Source: Zingiber officinale (lineage: Eukaryota > Streptophyta > Magnoliopsida > Zingiberales > Zingiberaceae). Taken from it: DNA of 64,000 bases. The stretch covers positions 127,520,532 through 127,584,531 of the forward strand of contig NC_055996.1 in assembly GCF_018446385.1 (NCBI RefSeq). Reading direction: 5' to 3'. Each line of letters begins with the position of its first letter. Positions within the stretch are counted from its first letter, which is position 1. This document shows, piece after piece, positions 50,501-61,653 of the stretch. Position numbers and translations under genes: made by a program. Below the pieces are notes generated by a model. It had not been told where the DNA came from, searched no databases, and worked only from the letters and a program-made list of their open reading frames with translations.

Positions 50501-53500
50501 ATCCATACTTATTTTGAAGTTATAAATAAGTGTTTTCCTAAAGATTCTTTAATGAACTATAAAATTCTTAACGTTGATGCCTAATAGCACATCTTAGACT
50601 TGTGCATGAACGGATTTACAGTATCAACAGTAAGAAAGTATATCTGACTCATGACCGTATAAAAATTCATGAACCTAAGTATAAAAAAGATTACTTCTAA
50701 CCAATTCATAGTTTTACTTATTTTATTTTGCATATGAATCTAAACGATACATTTCAATACATAATATATAGTGATTCATGTTGACCAACCTAGGTTGTCC
50801 GTATAAAGAATTACATGTTCATCTAATCAATGTATAGGATGTCTCTTTTAACTTGATTGAATTAAATCAATATTAACATGGACATGATTTGCAGTGTACT
50901 AGTTAGGACAATTTTGGCCTTCATAAATCTTATGTGGTCATTAGTGTATTCATGGAGTTTCATTCCATAAACATATGTTGCCACATTAAATTATTTAGTT
51001 ATTATAACCAAGGTTTAAAATTTCGATCCGTGCAGACGATACGGTTTTGGTATCGTATCGTGCCATACTGATATAGTTCGGTATTTTTTTTAAAAAAATT
51101 TAGATATAAATGTATATTAATTTTATTAATACTTGATTGTTAACCATATTTTATATTTTGAGATATTGAATTATATTTAAATATTTTCTCATAAGATAAT
51201 GCCTATTAAATTTTTATTAAAATATTTAAACATAAGTGATTCTTAAAATTTAAAACTAAATTTAAAATTATAAAATCATTTGAAAGACTAAAAATAATTA
51301 TAAAATTATTTGAAAATATTAAATTATTTTTATAATGTATTTGTAAATTTTAATTTTAAAAAATTTATTTGAAATGTTTAAGAATTATATTTTTATTTTT
51401 TTAGATTATTTTAAATTTTATTTAATTTTAATTTTTTTTAAAAAAATAAATTATTTTATAAAATATTGATTTAAATTTAAAATTATTTAAATATTTTGAA
51501 ATCATTTTTTTTATATTTTATAACTATTAATAATATTATTATCAATAAAAGTTTATTTATAAAAAAAAATAACTAAACCCCAAAAAAAAATTGCAGCTGT
51601 GGTGAACCGCGGAGGTTGTTGCAGCACCAAGGTCCTACGGAGGGTTTTAGGAATATATAAAATTTTATTAGAATTTTAAATAAATTTTTATATATTTGAA
51701 TGGGATGATTCACTTAGGATTTTAGTAAATATATTTGGTAGTCTATTTAAGTTAGGGGATTCATTAAAAAAATAATAACATAGCTAAGAAATAAATAAAT
51801 AAATAATTTATTACATATTTTTAGAATTAAAATAAATAAAATATATAATTAATTAGATAATTTTATTAGGGTTTAATTAAGTCTCTTTAGATTGTCCATA
51901 TCATAGCTAGGAGTTGATTGAGATAATTAACCTAAAGTTTAGTTTTAATTAAAAAAATCTACATTTTAATGAAAAAATCCCAGCGCGACTCTAGTGTCGC
52001 GGCTGTAGGGGTCACGCGACCCCTCCCCGTGGCTATTGGGGTCGCGTGACTCCTCTGCCGCTGCCGTTGGGGTTGCACTACTTGTCTAGCCATTGGTGCA
52101 CGACCATTCTGCGACGACCGGGTGGGTCATGACCCTCCTATGGCGCCCGAGGGGGTCACGCGACACCTCCCCAGCTGCCGCTGGATTGGGTCGGGTCGTG
52201 TTGATGTCGGTCGGTGAGTGGAACGAAATGTTTCGACCGACTCGACACAATATTTCAATTCCTGATTATGGTAGCATCTAAGATACAAACAAATGACTGT
52301 TTATAAGAGCATCCCCATCAACTTTCCTAAATACAGAATTTATTTTAAATTTTATATTTTTGTAAAAAAAACTTTTGCATGAACTACCCTATCCATTCTC
52401 TAAATTTAGATTTTGTGAATAGTACTTCTATAAATTTAGGGAATGAAATTCATTGCCTAAACATTAAAATATCATTTAATTTGGGAGAGAAAAAAATAAA
52501 GGGAAATAGACAATAGATTGGGTAATAAAAAATAGATATTACACAGGGAGAGAGAAAAAAATAATAAAATAAGTGGGAGAGAGAAGAAAACAATAAAAAA
52601 TAAAGATAATGGAAATATTAGGATAGCTGATGTAGTGTATAGTGAAAAATGATGGTTTAAATTTAATAATGTGGATGGTTTATCCCATTTGAGAGATATT
52701 ATAAAGAAACTGATGTGGATGTTCAAGAACCTTTTTTTTTCCTAAAAAAACTCTTTCTTGTTTCCCTCATATAATACAAGGATTCTAGCATGCGAAGCAA
52801 ACATGGATTATTTCACTATGTTCCTTCCTGTGATCATTGTATTGCATCCACCACTTCTAATATGATAATATCACTGTGTTTTGTCTTGCACATCTCTAAC
52901 AGTTTTCAAGTCATTTAGGATATTAAACGAGATTACGTTCTTTTACAGTTGAATTTTCTAGGATATAAGATTTGTATCTGTGACCTTGCGACAATTGTGA
53001 AATTTTCAAAATATGTAGTTGAAGCGTATCTAAATGCTGTTTTTCATTCATAGTCTCACTCTTTGTTTGCTTTTAGGTGCTATTCCGTGAGGATGCTACT
53101 GTGGATGACTTTATTGATGTCATTGAAGGGAACAGGAAATACATGAAGTGCGTATATGTTTATAACAAGATTGATGTTATAGGCATTGATGATGTTGACA
53201 GACTTGCCCGCCAACCAAATTCGGTTGTCATAAGCTGTAACTTAAAGGCAGGTTCAAATTCTGGTTTTGACCACAATTTTCTTCTTGTTTTCCTGGCTAG
53301 CCTAACCCAGCAACTACATGTTCACTCAACTTATATGGTGAATCATGCAAACTGTTCCATTTCTTTGCTAAAACTGTGGTTTTCTTTCCATATTTTCTGT
53401 TTGCAGCTTAATTTAGATAGATTATTAGCTAGGATGTGGGAGGAAATGGGTCTTGTAAGAGTGTACACAAAACCTCAAGGTCAACAGCCGGATTTTACTG

Positions 53501-54066
53501 ATCCTGTGGTCCTCTCTACTGTAAGTTGTTTTTTATTTTTTTTTATTATTATTTTTGTATTCTGAGTTTACGAATAGCATCGCAGTAGGAACTCATGTCC
53601 TGCTTCATCTTTCTATTAGGATAGAGGAGGATGTACAGTGGAAGATTTCTGTAATCATATACATCGAAGCTTAATCAAAGATGTGAAATATGTGCTTGTT
53701 TGGGGAATCAGTGCTCGGCATTATCCACAGCACTGTGGTCTTCAACACATTCTTCAAGATGAGGACGTAGTTCAAATAGTCAAGAAGAAGGTTTGTGTGG
53801 CCATATTTTACTTAACAGGGACTCTCATATTGTCAGTCCCTGCCATTCCAACAATCACTTTACCACTTTATTCAACCTGCAATGCTGACATATGAACATG
53901 CCCATCTTGCTTGAACGTGGTCAATTCATATCCAGATAATAGACTGATATCAACTTTTCTCGTCATTCAGGAAAAGGAAGAAGGGGGGAGAGGCCGGTTT
54001 AAATCGCACACGACTGGCCCAGCTCGAATATCTGACAGAGAAAAGAAGGCTCCTCTTAAAACATAA
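35558..54066 (+). CDS. DRG2: Developmentally regulated GTP-binding protein (DRG), eleven coding exons
   Basis: Exons: 35558-35627, 36656-36723, 42313-42389, 45234-45414, 46595-46651, 47281-47355, 47961-48080, 53077-53247, 53407-53520, 53620-53790, 53971-54066. They join in phase to 399 residues, the length of plant homologues. An N-terminal helix-turn-helix-like region starts [20 protein letters not shown]. The OBG/DRG GTPase domain has G1 GFPSVGKST (split by intron 3), the TTLTCIPG region, G3 DLPG, a KGRGRQVIAV block and G4 NKID. The C-terminal TGS domain ends in [13 protein letters not shown] and KAPLKT. It is orthologous to human DRG2; Arabidopsis naming (At1g17470, At1g72660) differs, so the symbol follows the human scheme. 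DRG proteins are cytosolic GTPases tied to translating ribosomes through a DFRP partner. No coding damage is seen despite introns of 5.6 kb (intron 2) and 5.0 kb (intron 7). Intron 8 appears to use a GC donor. Confidence 0.94.
36095..36314 (+). mobile_element. Possible SINE in DRG intron 1
   Basis: A GGCTAGAGGATGAC A-box-like sequence and a GGATCAATTCCTGG B-box-like sequence are followed by a GC-richer body and a terminal T run, the layout of several plant SINEs. No clear target duplication was found. Confidence 0.5.
37040..38392 (-). mobile_element. Ty1/copia fossil, 3' part, antisense in DRG intron 2
   Basis: Read on the minus strand it shows reverse-transcriptase pieces (about 37830-38270; [14 protein letters not shown]), a later reverse-transcriptase/RNase H link (37540-37760; NTRPDIS and LVSRFMQ), an RNase H end (INDIFTKPL near 37280), a purine tract AGGTTAAGGGGGAG (37206-37219) and an LTR beginning TGTCGACAC at 37205 and running down to about 37040. 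It is heavily decayed with many breaks. No second LTR was found. A hAT MITE interrupts it at 38401, and remnants may continue to about 40300, but similarity there is too weak to call. Confidence 0.8.
38401..38865. mobile_element. hAT-type MITE (465 bp) with CCCCG repeat
   Basis: Flanked by a perfect 8-bp duplication ATAAGATA (38393-38400 and 38866-38873). Ends are TAGAGTTGCCAA and, inward from the right, TAGTGTTGTCAA. The right third is GC-rich and carries five CCCCG units (38781-38805) plus GGGTTGG-type motifs. No coding sequence. Confidence 0.87.
38874..40379. other. DRG intron 2, unassigned sequence
   Basis: No reading frame with clear similarity. It may be further decayed copia sequence, since it continues the flank of the copia fossil beyond the MITE. 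Confidence 0.4.
40380..40551 (+). mobile_element. Au-type SINE, copy 2
   Basis: Has CATGTGACCTTGAGGTCACG, a B-box-like GAGTTTGAGTCGC, and the Au tail GGCGGGAGCTTCATGCACTGG. Flanked by AGGATGACAAT (40369-40379) and AGGGTGACAAT (40552-40562), 10 of 11 identical. The 5' A-box region is degraded, so this copy is older than copy 1. In DRG intron 2. Confidence 0.85.
41449..41592. repeat. 72-bp tandem duplication
   Basis: 41449-41520 and 41521-41592 are nearly identical (two differences seen). On the minus strand a 94-residue open frame runs through both copies, but the protein is not recognised. In DRG intron 2. Confidence 0.93.
42952..42974. repeat. (TG)n microsatellite at the edge of the long inverted repeat
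   Basis: A TG run immediately left of the inverted-repeat arm in DRG intron 3. Confidence 0.85.
42980..44625. repeat. Long inverted repeat, about 0.8-kb arms
   Basis: The left arm (about 42980-43775) and right arm (about 43825-44625) are reverse complements with many small differences. Anchor pairs share a common centre near 43800: CCATTTAGCCGCGTTTGG at 43008 with CCAAACAGAAAAATGG at 44576; CTACTTGGATTCTTTTTACA at 43704 with its complement ending at 43900; GAGATTCTCCTCGTCAAATC at 43316 with its complement near 44260. The spacer is about 50 bp. The transcript of the DRG gene would contain this foldback in intron 3. It could be a foldback or MULE-type element with long terminal repeats; no target duplication was established. 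Confidence 0.85.
46111..46293 (+). mobile_element. Au-type SINE, copy 3
   Basis: Flanked by AAGAAAGAATGGAATG (46095-46110) and AAGAAAGCATGGAATG (46294-46309), 15 of 16 identical. Contains CATGTGACCTTGAGGTTACG, the GGTAAGGCTGC block and the GAGCTTCATGCACCTGG tail. In DRG intron 4. Confidence 0.9.
49290..49466 (-). mobile_element. Au-type SINE, copy 4
   Basis: Flanked by a perfect 16-bp duplication GGGTTACTCTCACACT (49274-49289 and 49467-49482). On the minus strand it runs from GCCTTGGCGCAACGGTAA through GGGTTCGAATCC to the GGGAGCTTCATGCATCGG tail and a T tract (an A tract on the plus strand). In DRG intron 7, antisense to the gene. Confidence 0.93.
49500..50980. other. DRG intron 7, unassigned sequence
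   Basis: No recognisable genes. The patch 49700-50300 is less AT-rich than its surroundings and may be old transposon sequence, but no ends or domains were found. Confidence 0.4.
50995..52275. mobile_element. Possible non-autonomous element with AT-rich core and GC-rich end
   Basis: The left end (AACCAAGGTTTAAAATTTCG) and right end (inward AATCAGGAATTGAAATATTG) are loosely inverted copies. The core is very AT-rich (51080-51960). The right part (51980-52240) is GC-rich with three copies of GGGGTCRCGYGACNCCT at 52008, 52038 and 52152. Target duplication not established, so this is tentative. Confidence 0.35.
52307..52724. mobile_element. Small inverted-repeat MITE (418 bp)
   Basis: Ends GAGCATCCCCATCAACTTTCC and, inward from the right, GAACATCCACATCAGTTTCTT match at about 16 of 21 positions. 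AT-rich core without coding sequence. Superfamily not determined because no target duplication is clear. Confidence 0.6.
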
Positions 54067-55385
54067 AGCTGTTTTCATCTGTAGACAACAGTTGATCGGG
54101 TTTCCGTCTAGGCATGGAATTGAAATTCCATTATGAAAGCATGCAGCATGTAGTAGAGGCTCTTGAACCTCAGCTGAGAATTATCAGGGAGCTGTTATCA
54201 GAAGCATCTATATTTAGCAGTGCCCTTGTTACGTCTTCAGACCTACCTATTTTGATGTAATATTAGGAGAATGCTTTTTTTATTATTAAAAAAAAGCGTG
54301 AACTCTATTTTCCCAATAATTTGCTACTGTATTGGGAGGATTTCTCAACTTTTTTTCTTTTTTCTTTTTGACCTGAATAATTAGGATTTCACTGTTTAAC
54401 AATAATCCTTCATGATACTCAACTCTGTTATTTGATCCTTCGTGCTCAATTATTCGAGCTTATGCCATGCAATCCATATTTTACTGGGTTCGTTTGTTGA
54501 CCTTGAAATCGTTGGGATTTTTTTTTAATTTATGAAAAAATTACTATTATAGTCTTCATATTTGGTAAACGCGAGTTTTAAACTCAAAACTTTAGAGATA
54601 ATTTTCAAGGTCTTACCAAGTAAATTAGTTGGTGCCCTCATTTGACGATCTTCAGACTTTTCAATTGTATTGTGATAGTTGGGAATAGAATTATTTTTTC
54701 ATATCATAAAGGGAATTAATATTTATAGATATAAAAAATAATTATGCCTAGTAATGACCAGGCAAAGTTAGTAATTTAAAATTAATTTTCTTAAATATTT
54801 AATAATTAAAGTTTGCCGACTCCACTTAATCATAAGATTTGGTTGTTATTGCACTTAATAATTAAAGTTTATTATTTCTCATATTTCCTCGAAAACTGGT
54901 GTAAATATCTTTCATGTGTAACTTATTACATGAAAACAAAAATCGAATATTGAATAGTGTAAAAATGCTGATATTAATGCTTGTTATTTGTTGTGCAGAA
55001 GTGTGACATGCTAATGAAGTATTTAGGGTTTAATGAAATTTTTAAATGTGAAATTAAAAATTCTGAAATAATAATAATAATCATAATAATAATGGTGAAA
55101 TCTGCTTAAGAAACAATCTTTCAAACCAGAATCAGGTTAAAAGAAACTAACCAAACCAACAGCAAAGACCAGAATGATATTATCATATAACGTTTTGATT
55201 TTTCCAAACTGACATTTTCTATCAAAACACAGACTCATCAAATTTTTCCTACTGTTAAACAAGATTTCTTATACTGTTATACATACCCCGAAAGACAAAC
55301 AAGAGAGTATTGTACTCCACCCTGAATTTTCGGAAGGACTCTGGACATTGCATGATAATCATAATAGAAAGGATACCCATCAAGA
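54067..55385. other. Convergent intergenic region between DRG and the NET4-type gene
   Basis: About 54067-54300 likely holds the DRG 3' untranslated region and about 55140-55385 that of the NET4-type gene. AT-rich between, with no gene seen. Confidence 0.55.
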
Positions 55386-57263
55386 TCAGCACCTTACTGC
55401 TATGGCCGATCGCTTATGCCCCTTCAGCAATTCCCTGAGTTGAATGTAACCATCACGGTAATGCTCCAGTGAGAAGCAAAGTTGCCTTATTGCCTCCCTT
55501 TTGCCCTCGGCACCGTCCCAAATTATGACCTTCTGTCTCTCCACTTCGTCCTCAAGCTCCTTTAATCTTGCTTTCAAATTTGAACTGGCTTCTGTGGTTT
55601 CCTCAATCTGAATCATTAGCTTTGCATTCTCTAGGTGCAATTGCCGATTGTGGTCATCGTAGCTTTTGATGTCATTGAGAAGAGAATCCACCTTGGAAGA
55701 AACCTCATCTTTCTTGGCTGTCAGCATATCAAATTTGAGCTTGAGATCATCTAGATTTCCATTTAATGCAGTGATGAGCTTCTGTTTCTCATCACATTCT
55801 CTAAGTCTTTCAGCTTCAAGCTGTCTCGTTTGGTTGTCAAGTTTGATTACTTTAGCTTCCAGGAGTGTGTGCGACTGAGAGAGAGTTGAGAGTTCATCTT
55901 CAAGTGCTGACTTCTCCTTAGAGATTCTGTCAACGGAAAGAGTGTTCGAGGCATTCAGCTCCTGAATTCTATTTTCTAGCTCGGAAACACAGGCTTTGAG
56001 TAACAAATTTTCCTGCACTATCTTTTCTACTTCGGCTCTTAGTTCAACGTTAACACCTTCAAGGTCTGATATTGCAGCTTCAAGGACAGACTTCTCCTGG
56101 CCAAAAATTTCAGAAGCATTGACTAGTTCAATTTTGAATTCTTCAATGATGAAATCACGACTCAGTAATTCTGCTTCGAATTGCTTAGCAGAAGATTCTG
56201 CTAAGCCTTTTAGAATCTCAGTTTCATTCTTGAGAACTAATATTTGTTCTTGTAGCTTCAAGGCGTCTTCCTCCAAATCAGAAACCTTCTTCTTTTCCAA
56301 ATTGAACTCTATGATCTTAGTATCTACAGAAGCACTGGTGTCCTCAAGTGTTTTCTTAAGGACTGAGATATCAGTTTCCGCAGAGTGAAGTTTCTCATTT
56401 GCAGCTGATAAATGTTCCTCCAAAGATTCAATTTTAAGTTTACACTGGTCATGATAATTCTTCTGCTCTTCTGCATTGAGCTTCTCTCTCACCTCCCGGA
56501 GCTCATTTTCAAGTTCCTGAATCCTCTGCTGCAGGATAGAGGAAATGCTATCTCCATTTTCCTCATTTATATCATCAAGGTCAGGCTCCAAATCAGATTC
56601 AGAGGACGAAAATGAACCATCACTGTCTTTCCTGGAAAGATCAGAGCTACCACCAGATGCGAGAAAGAAATCAAACCCAGGAGCCTTGGGATGGGTCTTG
56701 GGTTGCTGCAACTTCGAGTCAGGAGTGAGTTCTGAAGAGTTCCCAGACGAAGGAGAAGGTGGGTCTGAAACAAGATCAGATCCATTGCCTGAAATTTGAG
56801 ATTTTAATTCTGATTCCACATTCTTGCGAAGGTCACCAGTTACTTGGTCATAACGTTCAGCTAGGGCACGATACATGCGATAGAACTCCTCAACATGCGA
56901 TATCAACGAAGGACGTTTCTCATAATACATCTCAGCTTTCTCTGCAAAAGAATCTCCTTCCTCTTCAATCAACTTTAGCATCTCTTTGACACCGAGGTCC
57001 ATCTCTGCAGGAAAAGATGTGTACCAATTTTCTCAAGTTAGAGACTTCAAAAGCATTCATTAATATCTAATAATCAGAGAGAAGACAATAAAATGAATCA
57101 AGATCAAACTCAAATATGAAAACAACCAAAGAAACAGAAGCAAGCTACAATATGCTTCTGTTCTCTTACTTTCAAGATTGTCTGCGAGCCATTTGGAGTT
57201 TTTGCGGCTAATATGGCTGTCCCACCACCATGAGTGAGACTTTTTCGACAGCATCCTCTTCAT
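55386..57263 (-). CDS. NET4: NETWORKED 4-type actin-binding (NAB domain) protein
   Basis: Two coding exons, 57170-57263 and 55386-57004, joined by a GT-AG intron in phase, encode 570 residues, close to the usual NET4 length. The N-terminal NAB domain (about residues 8-88) has the signature [10 protein letters not shown] and then [24 protein letters not shown] and [14 protein letters not shown] Ser/Asp/Glu-rich linker (about 95-185) follows, then a long coiled coil (about 190-530) and a C-terminal block [18 protein letters not shown] typical of NET4. In Arabidopsis, NET4 proteins link actin filaments to the vacuolar membrane. The start [14 protein letters not shown] follows a probable leader splice site (TTGCAG just above 57309), so a non-coding exon likely lies upstream. 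The gene is convergent with DRG. The A/B assignment within NET4 is not possible here. Confidence 0.92.
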
Positions 57264-57309
57264 CCTTTACCAAGTGGAATGCAGTTAATATCTTACCGTA
57301 TGAGCAATC

Positions 57310-59900
57310 CTGCAATAAATGAGAACAATAGAATATATGATAAGAAAAAAAAATACAAAGTCTCTGATCCTGTATATCTTTGAATCAATAGATTAGGCCA
57401 TTGATAACTGATAAATTTAGTGATGATATAATTATGTAGCTTCATTTTTACAAAAGTTAATATTACAAGCGAATTGATAATCAACACAGATCAAAGAAAT
57501 TGAGATATAGAACCTACAGGAAAAGGAACACAGGAAAATTTCAATGTCAGAAACAATGAAGCAAATGATGTGTTGTTGAGCCAGGTTAAAGATTCAATAG
57601 TACAGTTTTCATTTCAACTCCAAGAAATAAACGGATGATATTTACAATCCAAATAACTTTAAAACCGTAACAAATTACAACAAAAACGTTACACATTTAA
57701 ATCAAACTAATATTGGTAAGTGAGTTTGCAAATTCACCATTATTTCTGCAAATTGTGCATATCAAAGGCCTTTAGAAATGAGGCACACTAATCATCCGCA
57801 TCTTTCAACCAACAAGTTGGCCAACTGTACAACCCAGAAATTCTCTTTTTTTTTCTTACAAGAAAACTAGATAAATAAACATACAAAAGGTTCATACAAA
57901 GCACAAGTCTTCAAGACCACTATAAGAAAAGAGTAGACTAACAGATACAAAGGAGCCCTGATGAACTGCTAGTGCTAATATGTAAATGGGTCGCCTATGC
58001 AACACAAGCACAAAATCATATTACTGCTTGCTTAGAGAGTATAGACAGAGAAAGATAGTGTATTGAGATTATTCTCTAACAAAGCCTAACACTTGACCGA
58101 GTTCTAGATGTCTATGACACAAGAAAGCAACGAAAAGATATTTAGCTTCAAACACAATTTAATGAAGAGTAGTTATGGATAGATAAAATGGATTTGACAA
58201 AAATTTCCTGCAAAGGCAACAAAGGGGTGCAAGGAGAGACAGGAATTTATGGAACAACAAAAGAAACGCATAGACCTCTCGAGTATGAATTCCAACAAAT
58301 GAAACAGAAGAGTAGGCAGAATCAGCCAGATGGCACCACAAACTGATGGGATAATGAAAAGCAAATCCGGCAGTTAGCAAAAAGAAATATGAAATTCCAA
58401 CCTTTCTAATCGAATGGATGAAACTCCATTTTCTTAGGTGAGATAGATCAGCTCTAGGTCAATGCATAGTTGATATCACTGATCTCATGAAATGAACAAG
58501 GAAACATGGGTTAGCCCACTTGATGGTTGCAAATTCTTTTTATTTACTTGGAAATTTATAAAGTTAACTTGATTCATGAAAACATTTTGTAAATTATAAA
58601 GGTCGCGTACCATTGGGCCACGGTCAATTGCAACTTGTCATTTTCTTTCCAGCCTTTCTGATCATTACCACCACCTTAAAACCCTTTTCATACTGAAGTA
58701 CATGTTTTACCTTTAATAAATGGCTGAAAAATTTTAAAATAGCAAATGTACTCATACTACCACATATCCACATGGTTCCCGGTTGTGGGCAGAAGACAAA
58801 CACATTAAACAAATGCAAGCTACCAAGCATTAAATAGCAACAGTTCGAAGTAACTGTTGGCTATCATCCCTTGTCATTGATAGCAAAGCGTCTTTCTTTA
58901 TGGGACTATGAACCTCAAGTTTTTTATTATCTTGCGCAATCTGCGTGACTTTCCATCATCACCAGCATCCATTGCCCTTTGTCAAAGCCATGAAACTGAC
59001 AGGCACAGTAGGAAAATTCCCACTTTGCCCCTTAAATGGTCAAAAGTGACAGAGAACACATCCGACACATGAATCGCGTTTGACAGTGGACCTCAAGTTC
59101 ATTATCATTTTGCCCAATGCCCCAATCTGCGTGACTTTCCACCATCCTCAAAGTCCAATCCCTTCTGTTAAGACCATTAAACTGGAAGTACGAAAAACTC
59201 CCATTTTTCCTCTCAAAAGTCAAAAAAGTAACAAAAACACATCCAAAAGCACATGAATCTCTAGTTTGAACCAAATGGTAATCAAATATGAAATGCTACC
59301 GCAAACAATCGATTCATCAAATCATCAGACGGATGATTTTTTAAACCATTGACTAATTACGGGCGTTATAAAAGCGAAATTAAGACTGTATTAGAGAGTC
59401 GGTCCAGTAAATTCCAAGATCCACGGGTTGCCCGTAAAATATTACCTCGAAGAAGGTATTAAATCGGGGATAACAGTGATAAGAGGCGAGTAGAATCGTA
59501 CTCAAAATAAGAACTTGAAGTCGAAAATCCAAATGACCACTCACTTACAAACAAAGACAGAGTTCTAAGTGAACAAAATTGAAGGAAATCACAAAGAACT
59601 GGATAGTCTGGATGAGCAATACCTCTCGGATCAGTGCTTCCTGGAGGGAAACAAGTTTCGATCCTTCTTTCCTTTTGGAAAACACCACCCACCAGAAATC
59701 GATCTGCAGAAGCGCCTAGAAAGAGATCAAAGGATCCGCGCAGGAGCGAGTGGAGCAGGCGCCTCTTCTCCTCGCCCGTCTTTTATGAAGCTAGTCGAGG
59801 CGTCAATCTCAAGAAAATCGTGATCGATTGACTAAACTGCCCTTGGCCACGAACGTTCTGGCTTAGATTGAAGGGTGAAGATCGTACGATTTAATACGTG
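57310..59900. other. Probable 5' leader intron and upstream region of the NET4-type gene
   Basis: The 3' splice site TTGCAG at 57310-57315 implies a leader intron. A plausible first exon lies near 59610-59720, where the minus strand reads GATCCGAGAG followed by GTATTG. No coding exon was recognised. Includes a diverged tandem duplication at 58905-59270. Confidence 0.5.
58905..59270. repeat. Diverged tandem duplication, about 180 bp
   Basis: The block CCTCAAGT...AATCTGCGTGACTTTCC...CATGAATC appears at 58913-59085 and again at 59091-59270, in the same order and orientation, with many substitutions and small gaps. Confidence 0.85.
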
Positions 59901-60300
59901 GCTATATCTCATTTGTTTCAGGCATTCAAGGGGTGAGTGGTATTACCAGCTCACAGCTGGGACCGTGTGGGCCCAGAGTCGGACGGCATCCTTCTGCGGC
60001 GAGAGGCGCGGGCTTTAATTCAAACAAACTCAGGGAGGCGCGAGGAGAACGAGGCCGTAGGGCTGATGTCATTAGACACGTAGGCACGTGGCCAGACTGG
60101 ACTACCTGCCATTACAGCAAATGCCCGAGGAGTCCTTAAGTTAATAATGCACATGGGGCCCAACATGCGGGCTCAACTGGGCTAGTAGATCTAAAGCAGA
60201 TTGAGCCGACAGGCCCACTTTCATGGCATGGTCCAATTACGAGCCCGATGTACATGTAACTTCTCACCTCAAATGACAAATCGCTTTGTGCTGTATGCCC
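59901..60300 (-). promoter_or_regulatory. Candidate promoter of the NET4-type gene
   Basis: A GC-richer segment with a G-box-like CACGTGG near 60084 and several GGGCCCA/TGGGCC site-II-like motifs (near 59967, 60155 and 60210). Positional inference only. Confidence 0.35.
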
Positions 60301-60770
60301 TCTAACTACTTGCTCATTTAATTCTCCTCTAAATTTCTTTATTATTATTATTATTATATAATTTTTAACTTTCTCAAATTTTTTTCACTCTTTCATACGA
60401 GTATATCAATTATGATGTGGTGTTGGAGCCTTAGAAAGCTAAGGCTCCAATGCGTTCTATGTTTCTACTATAATCTTGTGATTCATAAATCTAACTTTAC
60501 ATTATAGGTCATGTGCCCTAATACACGACTGGGAACATGTTCTTGGATTCACTTTCGCAAGTAGTCATGAGTTTTATACCTCTTCATCTTTATCTCTATC
60601 AGTCCAAGATGCTAAACCATCAAAAGTATTGGACAATCTTGCGTGAGAGTTGCTTGAGTTTGGATGATACTCTGAATTTAAATTACAGAAAATAAGTCTC
60701 AATCAGTCCTTGGAGACAATTTTTTTTGAAGTTTTAATATATTTTTTTTAAGTTAAATATTAGTTTTTAA

Positions 60771-60817
<47 letters not shown>

Positions 60818-61500
60818 ATATATATATTATATCTTAGATGCAAAGTTAATAATTATGTTTTCATTTTCAAATTTTGATAATAATTTTTTAATTAATAAAA
60901 TTACTAAATTATTTAATATTTTTTGAGATATTATTGAGCATAAATAGGATTTTATTAATTTTGAATTTTTTTATTAGTAGTATTCTACAAGTTACTCACG
61001 CATTGGAAAAAAACAATTTTTTTATAAGATTTAGTATCTCAAGTCTTGTTTTTAATTATGAATTTATTATTTCTTTTAAAAATTTTTATTTTGAAAATAG
61101 ATATAAACCATCAATAATTAATATTTTTTTAAAAAATTCAGTTTCACCTCATTAGTTTCATTATCATCAAACTAGTTGTTCCTTTTAATTACATATTGTA
61201 AGATTGAATAAGTTTTTCTATTTTTTTTCTTAACTTTTGCATATCTAGAATCATATTTTCTAGTAGATATATTTATACTCAAATAATAAAAAAGAAAATA
61301 TAGGTCTCTAATATTTTATGAAAATAAAAAAGGTTAAAATTAAACAAATAATACATATTTATGCCATGTATTTTTAATTTAATGACACTGAAAGTTTGGT
61401 ACTACATAAATATAATAAAATAGCAAACAAATACTAAAATTATTTAGAATAATTAGAATGAGCATTGATACGGATATGCTTTGACGACTGATGGCAAAGT
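60301..61500. other. AT-rich intergenic region
   Basis: No gene seen. Contains an (AT)n microsatellite at 60776-60832. Confidence 0.6.
60776..60832. repeat. (AT)n microsatellite
   Basis: A long run of AT dinucleotides broken by two short TTA interruptions. Confidence 0.95.
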
Positions 61501-61563
61501 AATAATTAGGAGAGGGAGGAGGGGCAATTTTGTCATTCCATTGTGTAAGGTTTTAAGGTGAGG

Positions 61564-61653
61564 GGAGGGAGCTTTTCTGCTTCGTGCGTGCACCGCGCCG
61601 TCATCGGGGGAGGGAGCTTTTCTGCTTCGTGCGTGCACCGCGCCGTCATCGGG
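61564..61653. repeat. Perfect 45-bp tandem duplication
   Basis: 61564-61608 and 61609-61653 are identical (GGAGGGAGCTTTTCTGCTTC... to ...CGTCATCGGG). The length is a multiple of three, so open frames across it stay open. Confidence 0.93.

Noticed and set aside
55666-56799. Plus-strand open frames opposite the NET4-type gene
   Set aside because: Shadows of the coiled-coil coding sequence, with no independent signals.
59459-59831. Short open frames on both strands near the NET4 promoter
   Set aside because: No similarity. They fit better as a non-coding leader exon and promoter of the NET4-type gene.
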